A DNA stretch of 13,075 bases from Candidatus Saccharimonadales bacterium (GTDB lineage: Bacteria; Patescibacteriota; Saccharimonadia; UBA4664; SCTI01). A program made the position numbers and the translations under genes. Below the pieces are notes generated by a model. That model saw only the letters and a list, made by a program, of their open reading frames with translations. It ran no database searches and was not told where the DNA came from. The stretch spans positions 1 through 13,075 of the forward strand of contig JASLFZ010000016.1 of the NCBI GenBank assembly GCA_030150485.1. Reading direction: 5' to 3'. Of this stretch, positions 6,228 through 12,105 are shown piece by piece; positions within the stretch are counted from its first letter, which is position 1; each line of letters begins with the position of its first letter.

Positions 6228-7644
6228 GAACCAGGCTTTTTCTCGGCTGGTAGCGGACGGCAATCCTACCGGTGAGGTGGTTGCCGTGAAGGAGCTACTC
6301 GTGATGGTGAAGGGCCTCGAGGGGGTGAGCGTGAACGCACTCCTCTTGTTTGAAAATGGCGACCGCGGGCTGGTGCGCGCGGTGCGTGACACCCTGGTAG
6401 AGGTGCTGACGTTTAGCGTCCGGGGCGCGCCGCTGGGCATTCTGGCTGTTTTGGAGCGACCGGTTTTGCAGACAGGCGTGGGGGAGAACTTGGTGGGTCG
6501 GGTGATCAATGTGCTCGGCGAACCCCTCGATGGCAAAGGAGCGGTGGCCACCAGCGATACGGCTGACGTGTTTACGGAGGCGCCCGGTATTATTGCGCGC
6601 AAAGCGCTAGATACACAACTTGCTACGGGGGTGGCGGTGGTCGACGCGCTGTTCCCGTTTGTGTTGGGGCAGCGTATTGCGATACTGGGCGATAATAAGT
6701 CGGGCAAAAGCACCTTTTTGCGCCAGCTCACCCAGAATCAGGCCGGCGCCGGGCACATTATCATTTACGTATTAATTGCTAAGCGCCAGGTCGATGTCGA
6801 TACGCTCATAGCCGAGCTCAACGAGACGGGGGCCATTAAGCATTCGATTGTGGTGGTCGCCTCCAGCTTTGATAGCTTGAGCCAGTCGTACTTAGCGCCC
6901 TATGTGGCCTGCGCTATGGGAGAGTTTCTGTGGCGAGCCGGCAAGGATGTCATTATGATATACGACGATTTGAGCAACCACGCCAAGGTATACCGCGAGC
7001 TGAGCCTCTTGGCGGAGCTCAGCCCAGGCCGAGACTCGTATCCCGGCGACATGTTTTATGCCCACTCCTCGTTGCTGGAGCGGGCCGGCAAGCTCAAGAA
7101 AGGTGGTGGTACGCTGAGCGCCATACCGGTCATTATGACGCCGGGAGATGACATTACGGCATATCTTTCGACCAGTATTATGTCGATCACCGATGGGCAG
7201 ATTATCTTTGACCTCAAGAGCTTTCGTCAGGGCATTCGCCCCGCCATTAATGTTGGGCTTTCGGTTAGCCGTGTGGGTGGCCGGGTGCAGAACCAAGCTT
7301 GGAAGTCGCTGAGCGGCCAGCTGTTCCGCAAGCTCGCCGATTATCGCCAGGCCGCCGAGTTTGCCCAGTTTGGTTCTGAGCTGGCGCCTCAAGCCCGGGC
7401 CGATTTGGCGATGGGCCGTCAGGTTTACGAGATCTTCAAACAGCTGCCGCGGGAGCTCTACGACTTAAACGCGCAGTTCCTCATGCTCGGCACGGTGCTC
7501 ACCGGAGGCGGCAAGGTGTCCTTAAATGTGGCCATGCTCAAGCAAGAAGCGATCAAGCGCAGTGCTGAGCTCAACGCCGACACCGACCCCGCCCAACTGT
7601 TACAGCAGCTGCTTCAGGCGGTAACGATTCAGGTAGCGCCGTGA
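6220..7644 (+). CDS. atpA: F1 ATPase alpha-like subunit
   Basis: A 474-residue protein against about 500-515 for standard alpha. It has the beta-barrel domain (1-90, with ENGDRGLV), nucleotide-binding core and C-terminal helices. Seen: Walker A GDNKSGKS (157-164; the usual form is GDRQTGKT), Walker B VIMIYDDLSNHA with Asp249, GRDSYPGDMFYAHSSLLERA (270-289), SITDGQ (322-327), and SVSRVGG with the arginine finger Arg351 that completes the catalytic site of beta. So it can support ATP hydrolysis. The first barrel strand begins about 11 residues earlier than in E. coli, shortening the delta-binding extension. The C-terminus is also short. AAGGAG lies 7 bases before the ATG. It overlaps delta (8 bp) and gamma (4 bp). 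It is clearly F-type rather than V/A-type. Symbol given by homology; the complex is unlikely to be an ordinary ATP synthase. Confidence 0.93.
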   Translation: MFENQAFSRLVADGNPTGEVVAVKELLVMVKGLEGVSVNALLLFENGDRGLVRAVRDTLVEVLTFSVRGAPLGILAVLERPVLQTGVGENLVGRVINVLGEPLDGKGAVATSDTADVFTEAPGIIARKALDTQLATGVAVVDALFPFVLGQRIAILGDNKSGKSTFLRQLTQNQAGAGHIIIYVLIAKRQVDVDTLIAELNETGAIKHSIVVVASSFDSLSQSYLAPYVACAMGEFLWRAGKDVIMIYDDLSNHAKVYRELSLLAELSPGRDSYPGDMFYAHSSLLERAGKLKKGGGTLSAIPVIMTPGDDITAYLSTSIMSITDGQIIFDLKSFRQGIRPAINVGLSVSRVGGRVQNQAWKSLSGQLFRKLADYRQAAEFAQFGSELAPQARADLAMGRQVYEIFKQLPRELYDLNAQFLMLGTVLTGGGKVSLNVAMLKQEAIKRSAELNADTDPAQLLQQLLQAVTIQVAP

Positions 7645-8486
7645 AGCGACCCACAACTATTCAGCAGGATTTCGACCAAATTGGGACGATCGAGGATCTT
7701 ACCTCCGTCTTCGAAGCCATCGCTAGCCTCCATATCGCCCAAATTAAGGACAAGGTGCAGTCATCAACCCGCTTTTTCGATGAGCTGTGGGGGGTATACA
7801 GCCAGCTGCGGGCCAGCAAGAAAGAGCAGGCGGGCTTAAGCATTCAGCGCAATGGCCGCGTGGCGGTCGCGGCGGTAACCTCCGATGGTGGGCTCATGGG
7901 TGATATTGACGAGCGCATTGTGCACTCCATGCTTGAACAGCCCCGCAACGACACCACCGATCTGTACATTATTGGGTCTCACGGCGCCACGCTGCTAGCG
8001 CAGCAGGGGGTTAAACCGACTAAAATACTGGGCGCTCCAAACGTCGAAAAAGGGGAGAGCGTGCGCGAGCTAGCCCAGCTGTTCGGGGCGTATGAGAAGG
8101 TGGTGCTCTACTACCAAACCTATGTATCACTGATGCATCAGGACATCGCCCGGATTGACCTATTTTCGGCCGTTCAGACCTTAGGGGCAGAGAGCGCCGC
8201 GGCGGGAGAGGTAATCTCTAGTAATACCTATGTTTTGGAGCCTTCGGCCAAGGAAATTATTGAGTATATGGAGGCGGTAATGGTGCAGATCGCACTGGGC
8301 CAGGTGATGCTTGAATCTCGACTGGCCCAGTATGCCAGTCGGTTTAACGCCATGTACGCCGCTAAAAGTAAGGCCACCGAGCTCAAGGACGATTTAGGGC
8401 TGCAGCTACATCACTCAAAGCGAGCGCTGGCCGATGAGCGCATTAAAGAGGTGCTTTCGGGTATGAAAGCGATGCGCCGCCGGTAG
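7641..8486 (+). CDS. atpG: F1 ATPase gamma-like central-shaft subunit
   Basis: A 281-residue protein of normal gamma length, starting at a GTG that overlaps the alpha stop (GTGA). An N-terminal helix (about 15-60) is followed by the Rossmann-like middle domain with VTSDGGLMGDID (79-90), matching gamma's vtSDrGLcGgfN. The C-terminal helix has ESRLAQYASRFNAMYAAKS and ends in EVLSGMKAMRRR, matching the ESxxSExxARmxAMxxA and EIvsGA parts of gamma. Known role: the rotating axle inside alpha3beta3 whose base sits on the c-ring loops. Its retention implies that the head still drives, or is driven by, rotation of the c-like ring. The N-terminus (KRPTTIQQDFDQIGTIEDL) differs from the common KxIRxRIxSVxNTxqIT start, and the Met-rich catch region is not conserved. 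There is a 34-bp gap to beta. Confidence 0.88.
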   Translation: MKRPTTIQQDFDQIGTIEDLTSVFEAIASLHIAQIKDKVQSSTRFFDELWGVYSQLRASKKEQAGLSIQRNGRVAVAAVTSDGGLMGDIDERIVHSMLEQPRNDTTDLYIIGSHGATLLAQQGVKPTKILGAPNVEKGESVRELAQLFGAYEKVVLYYQTYVSLMHQDIARIDLFSAVQTLGAESAAAGEVISSNTYVLEPSAKEIIEYMEAVMVQIALGQVMLESRLAQYASRFNAMYAAKSKATELKDDLGLQLHHSKRALADERIKEVLSGMKAMRRR

Positions 8487-8520
8487 CTAGCACAAGCGTT
8501 TTATGCCACAATGAACCTAT

Positions 8521-9846
8521 ATGGCTACTAAAACGGCGACAACTAAGGGCTACGGTCGCATCCGGGCGATCAACAACCTGACGACTGAAATTGTTTGGAC
8601 CGGTGAGCGCCCCGCGCCGAAAGATCTGTTGCGGTTAAAGGATGATGAAGGCGGGCTTTTTGAGGTGCAAAGTTTTAATGAACTTTCGCATGCAATCTGC
8701 ATTAATCTGCGTGCCAGCTTGCACGCCGTGCGCGGTGCGGTAGTCGAGCCGGTGGGCAGTACTATTACGGTGCCGGTGGGGACTAAAGCGCTCGGGCGGC
8801 TGTTTAACGCTCTAGGCCAGCCGGTTGATGAGTTGGCCAGCCTTGAGGCGCTGCCGCGACGCTCAATTTATACGCCTAAGCCCCCGAATCAAACTACCAA
8901 ACCAGCCAAGCCGGAGATCCTGGAGACTGGCATCAAGGCGATCGACTTTTTTACGCCCTTCGTGAAGGGCCGCAAGATCGGTATTATCGGAGGCGCCGGA
9001 GTCGGTAAGACGGTGCTGATGATGGAGGTCATTAACAACGTCGCCAAAGACAACAAAAGCCTGGCTTTCTTTGCGGGCATTGGTGAGCGCATTCGCGAAG
9101 GGCACGAGCTTTACCAGACGCTGCAGGAAAGTAAGCTGCTCGAAAAGTCGGTGATGTTTTACGGACAGATGAACGAGACGGCGGCCTTGCGAGCAAAGGT
9201 TGGGATTGCCGCCGCCACGCTGGCGGAGTACTTCCGCGACGAAGAGGGTCGGGATATTCTTTTCTTCATCGATAACATTTACCGGCACCTGCAGGCTGGC
9301 AATGAGCTTTCCACGAGTTTGGGGCAGATCCCTAGTGAGGGAGGCTACCAGGCTACGTTGTTTTCCGACCTCAAACAGTTGGAGGACCGGCTATATTCGA
9401 ACGATAAGGGCTCCATCACCAGCGTCCAGACCATTTACATCCCGGCTGACGACTTGAGCGACCCGGCGGTGCAAGAAATCCAAGCCCAGCTGGACTCGAC
9501 GATTGTGCTGAGCCGGCAGGTGGCGGAGAGCGGGATCCGGCCGGCGGTGGACCTCATCCACACTACCAGCTCGCTGCTCACGCCTGATGTGGTGGGCGAC
9601 CGTCACTACTTGCTTGCGACCACGGTGCAGGCCATCATGCAGAAATATGACAGCTTGAAGAACATTATCGCCATCATCGGTGAAAGTGAGCTAAGCCAAT
9701 CCGACCGCATCGACTACCAAAAAGCCAAAAAGCTCATTCAGTTCTTTAGCCAAGACTTTTTCGTGAGCCAGGTTCTGACCGGCCGCCCGGGAGTGTACGT
9801 CAGCCTCGCGGAAACACTGAAACAGCTTGAAGAGATCTTAATTTGA
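8521..9846 (+). CDS. atpD: F1 ATPase beta-like catalytic subunit
   Basis: A 441-residue protein (usual 460-480). Catalytic parts seen: Walker A GGAGVGKT (157-164, Lys163), FAGIGERIREG (184-194) with catalytic Glu189 and Arg190, MNETAALRAKV, and Walker B ILFFIDNIYR with Asp251 and Arg255. GSITSVQTIYIPADDLSDP (297-315) is also conserved. ATP hydrolysis is therefore expected. Departures: the adenine-stacking Tyr (E. coli Tyr331, in GIYPAVDPLDS) is Arg340 in GIRPAVDLIHT; ALLGRMPSAVGYQ reads TSLGQIPSEGGYQ; and DELSEED has become ESELSQSD (388-395). No Shine-Dalgarno site precedes the ATG, and the 34-bp gap after gamma is the only gap of this size between c1 and c2. A weak CACAAT at 8507-8512 could be a -10 for an internal leaderless start, but no -35 is seen. 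Confidence 0.93.
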   Translation: MATKTATTKGYGRIRAINNLTTEIVWTGERPAPKDLLRLKDDEGGLFEVQSFNELSHAICINLRASLHAVRGAVVEPVGSTITVPVGTKALGRLFNALGQPVDELASLEALPRRSIYTPKPPNQTTKPAKPEILETGIKAIDFFTPFVKGRKIGIIGGAGVGKTVLMMEVINNVAKDNKSLAFFAGIGERIREGHELYQTLQESKLLEKSVMFYGQMNETAALRAKVGIAAATLAEYFRDEEGRDILFFIDNIYRHLQAGNELSTSLGQIPSEGGYQATLFSDLKQLEDRLYSNDKGSITSVQTIYIPADDLSDPAVQEIQAQLDSTIVLSRQVAESGIRPAVDLIHTTSSLLTPDVVGDRHYLLATTVQAIMQKYDSLKNIIAIIGESELSQSDRIDYQKAKKLIQFFSQDFFVSQVLTGRPGVYVSLAETLKQLEEILI

Positions 9847-9853
9847 GGTCCGA

Positions 9854-10108
9854 ATGGATACCCAGCAACGACTCAAGGTAAAGGTGTTCTCGCCTTACGA
9901 AACCTTTTTTGAGGGCTCGGCGGTGTCGCTTTCGGCCATAAATAAGACCGGCCCCTTTGATGTTTTATACGGGCATACCAACTTCTTTACGGCGCTCTCC
10001 GGCGGACGAGTAACCGTTGATACCGGGTACAACCCCGTAGTAATTGAGATAGGCAGCGGCATCCTGCGTGTGCGAGACAACGTGTTGACGCTGTTTGCGA
10101 ACGTTTGA
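9854..10108 (+). CDS. atpC: F1 epsilon-like subunit, N-terminal domain only
   Basis: An 84-residue protein that matches only the beta-sandwich domain of epsilon (KVKVFSPYETFFEG at the start, FDVLYGHTNFFTAL for the usual LGILPGHapLlTaL, and IGSGILRVRDNVLTLFANV at the end). The C-terminal two-helix domain, which in many bacteria inhibits ATP hydrolysis, is absent. Known role of the remaining domain: it bridges the gamma base to the c-ring loops. Loss of the inhibitory helices fits a motor that hydrolyses ATP constantly or is controlled in another way. GAGGT overlaps the beta stop and lies 4 bases before the ATG. The TGA overlaps the following ATG (TGATG). The Tyr-Gly-His loop is preserved. Confidence 0.88.
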   Translation: MDTQQRLKVKVFSPYETFFEGSAVSLSAINKTGPFDVLYGHTNFFTALSGGRVTVDTGYNPVVIEIGSGILRVRDNVLTLFANV

Positions 10109-10935
10109 TGGGCGGCCGACGGTTCTCAGGGCTAGTTGTGCTGATGACACTAGCCGCTTTTAGCTTGGTGGGCGGCGCTCGAGCTGACTCTTTCCTGACG
10201 CAAAACTATCTAGCTTCTCAGACCCTCGCCACGGGGTCGCTGGTGAGCCTATCGGCCGATCCTAACGTCGTGGATCCAGCTAATACGGCCAATGCCAACA
10301 ATCTTTTGGGGGTAGTGGCGAGCAACCAGAGTGCATACGTAGGCACCCAGACGCCGGGTGGCGTCCAGGTGGCAACGAGCGGCCTGGAGCCGGTACTGGT
10401 CTCTACGCTGAATGGCGACATTAAGGTGGGCGATCGGATTGCCCCTTCGCCGGTCGCAGGAGTTGGTGCAAAAACGACCACTAGCAGCAGGATTCTGGGA
10501 GTGGCCCAAGCGAGCTTTAACCCTAAGACCACCGGTGCGGTGGTAACTACCTTAAGTGATGGTAGTAAAAAGGTGCGGGCAAGCGTTGGCCTCATCCCTG
10601 TATTGCTCAATGTAACCTACTACACCGCTCCTCCCGTGAGCCAACCCGTTGTGAAGCAAAGTACGCCGCCCGCTTGGTTGGAGGAGCCAGCTCAAGTGGT
10701 GGCGGGGCATCCGGTAGGTAGCGCGAAACTATGGCTTGCCGCCGCCGCCTTTTTAGCCGTCCTCTCGCTGTGCGCCGCGGCACTGTACGGGACGGCTCGC
10801 GGCAGCATGGACTCGATTGGCCGAAATCCGCTGGCCGCCCAGGCGATCAATCGTGGATTTGGTCGTGTAGCGGTGGGGGCGGCTCTTTTGCTTTTGATTG
10901 GCCTCGGTATTGTCGTGGTGATCCTGCGGCTGTAG
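10108..10935 (+). CDS. Secreted c-like ATPase membrane subunit with ectodomain (paralogue 2)
   Basis: A 275-residue paralogue of the first gene of the cluster with the same plan: signal peptide (1-26, likely cut after ARA26), beta-rich ectodomain (about 28-180), a Pro-rich linker (174-204) longer than in paralogue 1, helix 1 (206-228), loop RGSMDSIGRNPLAAQ (231-245) and helix 2 (253-272). Shared marks include NNLLGVV, VQVATSG, GDRIAPSPVAGVG, GVAQASF, YYTAP, SIGRNPLA and a terminal LRL/LRY. Helix 2 has no Asp or Glu. The single acidic residue near the hairpin is Asp235, in the cytoplasmic loop. Placement after epsilon is foreign to ATP synthase operons. ATG 10108 is chosen over TTG 10105 because it forms a TGATG overlap with epsilon, without its own ribosome site, so translation is coupled. 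Its stop directly abuts the stop of the convergent surface-protein gene. Confidence 0.82.
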   Translation: MGGRRFSGLVVLMTLAAFSLVGGARADSFLTQNYLASQTLATGSLVSLSADPNVVDPANTANANNLLGVVASNQSAYVGTQTPGGVQVATSGLEPVLVSTLNGDIKVGDRIAPSPVAGVGAKTTTSSRILGVAQASFNPKTTGAVVTTLSDGSKKVRASVGLIPVLLNVTYYTAPPVSQPVVKQSTPPAWLEEPAQVVAGHPVGSAKLWLAAAAFLAVLSLCAAALYGTARGSMDSIGRNPLAAQAINRGFGRVAVGAALLLLIGLGIVVVILRL

Positions 10936-12033
10936 TTACTGCACGATAATGTAGTCGAAGTAGTAGGCGGTGTTAGGGCTTGGGGCGTTACTCGTCTCAA
11001 TCGTAAAAAAGGTCGGTGTACGGGTAACGTAGTACTGCAGTTTGGAGCCGGTGGCCCCCACGGGTGTAATCACAACGTTGGGAATGCTGGCGTAGGCTTT
11101 ACTGAAAGTAATGATAGCCATCTGCCCTGCCAAGGGACTACCACCCGAGTTGAGCGTTACGCTTCCGGAAGTATCGTTGCCGCTCATGTTGGTGCTACCA
11201 CCCCCCAGTGCATTGCTCGCCTGAATACTGGGGGTGCCGCCACCAGTAATGATGTGGCCGTTTACGGTTAGCTGGCCGCTCGCGGTGAGGTTGGTAACGG
11301 TCAGGCTGCTCGCCGATAGCGCTCCGCCGATGCTCGCATTGCCGGCCACGGCCACGTTGCTAAAGTTGGAGGTGCCGGATACATTAAGGGATCCATCGAC
11401 GGTTAGCTGCTGCTTAGCCTCAACGTTACCCTGGAGGCTGGAAGTGCCAGCAACTGTCAGATTTTTACGGAGGCTCAGAGTGTCCATTGAACTGCCCCCG
11501 GAAACATTGATGCCATTTACGGCGGTGAAGCCCGATTGGGCGATGAGGTTACCATCAAATGTAGCGCTGCGGTCGAAGGTGGCATCGTTTTTAAATAATA
11601 CCGAGGTGGCGAACACCAGCGACTGACCCGAACCGGTTAAGCTATTACTTTCAAGCAAATCTTTAAAGGTGTCTGGACTCAAGGACTGGCTGGGCAGGCT
11701 GCTGTTGCCGCCCGAAGTGCCGGTAGTGGAGTCGTCGGCGTGATGGTGTGTCAGCGCGAAAATACCTCCTCCAATGAGGGCGAGCAGCAGCGCCCCGCCG
11801 CCTAAAACTACATAACGTTTGTGCGCCGCGATAAAGTGCTGCATTCGTTCGAGCTTCGATGGAGCTTTGGCGGGCGGGGGTGTTAAGGGGGGTTGAGATT
11901 TTGGTGGCGTCGGTGTGGTCGTTACTATGGGCACCGCCTCATCTACCACGGGGCTAGCCGTGGGCGACCAAGCGGGCTTGGTATCGGGTTGATTGGGCTG
12001 GCTCGGTGGGAGATTTTCTGGCTTCATAGGCAC
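10936..12033 (-). CDS. Single-pass surface protein with fibre-like repeats
   Basis: A 365-residue protein. In order: a Pro/Thr-rich, probably cytoplasmic N-terminus (1-60), a short basic stretch, one membrane helix (about 74-94, VVLGGGALLLALIGGGIFAL), a Ser/Gly-rich spacer, then short beta repeats (about 140-262) of the type LTVAGTSSLQGNVEA / LTVDGSLNVSGTSNF / LTVTNLTASGQLTVNG, and a compact C-terminal domain (about 270-365, GNDTSGSVTLNSG to the closing FDYIIVQ). The repeats look like the trimeric beta-helical stalks of phage tail fibres and surface adhesins. The C-terminal part resembles tip domains on large CPR surface proteins; both statements are recognition by eye. It is probably a cell-surface fibre anchored by an uncleaved helix. 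The start is GTG 12033 (AAGAGAAG upstream on the minus strand) or ATG 12027. It is convergent to, and abuts, the second c-like gene, so it has its own promoter. Confidence 0.82.
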   Translation of the reverse strand: MPMKPENLPPSQPNQPDTKPAWSPTASPVVDEAVPIVTTTPTPPKSQPPLTPPPAKAPSKLERMQHFIAAHKRYVVLGGGALLLALIGGGIFALTHHHADDSTTGTSGGNSSLPSQSLSPDTFKDLLESNSLTGSGQSLVFATSVLFKNDATFDRSATFDGNLIAQSGFTAVNGINVSGGSSMDTLSLRKNLTVAGTSSLQGNVEAKQQLTVDGSLNVSGTSNFSNVAVAGNASIGGALSASSLTVTNLTASGQLTVNGHIITGGGTPSIQASNALGGGSTNMSGNDTSGSVTLNSGGSPLAGQMAIITFSKAYASIPNVVITPVGATGSKLQYYVTRTPTFFTIETSNAPSPNTAYYFDYIIVQ

Positions 12034-12092
12034 ACAACTTCTCTTGTATCTTACCGCTTACGCTTATATCTCACAAGCAAGAGCATAAGTGG

Positions 12093-12098
12093 TATAAT
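12093..12098 (+). promoter_or_regulatory. -10 box of a probable leaderless promoter
   Basis: A perfect TATAAT with CTCACA (12070-12075, 4 of 6 matches to TTGACA) 17 bp upstream. The box ends 7 bases before ATG 12106, so transcription would begin at or next to the start codon, and no Shine-Dalgarno site precedes it. A short inverted repeat, CTCACA/TGTGAG (12070-12075 and 12098-12103), brackets the promoter. Confidence 0.55.
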
Positions 12099-12105
12099 GT
12101 GAGCA

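Noticed and set aside
6183..6731. 182-codon minus-strand frame opposite alpha
   Set aside because: Ser/Thr/Pro/Arg-rich low-complexity product typical of antisense of a GC-rich gene; alpha on the plus strand is certain.
4363..10935. Ordinary H+ or Na+ ATP synthase operon
   Set aside because: No subunit a, no Asp or Glu in the c-like helices, large secreted ectodomains and a second c-like gene after epsilon. V/A-type and N-ATPase layouts do not fit either, because delta, gamma and epsilon are F-type and the N-ATPase gene order differs.
12070..12103. CTCACA/TGTGAG inverted repeat as an operator
   Set aside because: Only 6 bp per arm with 22 bp between and no extension of the symmetry; this can arise by chance.
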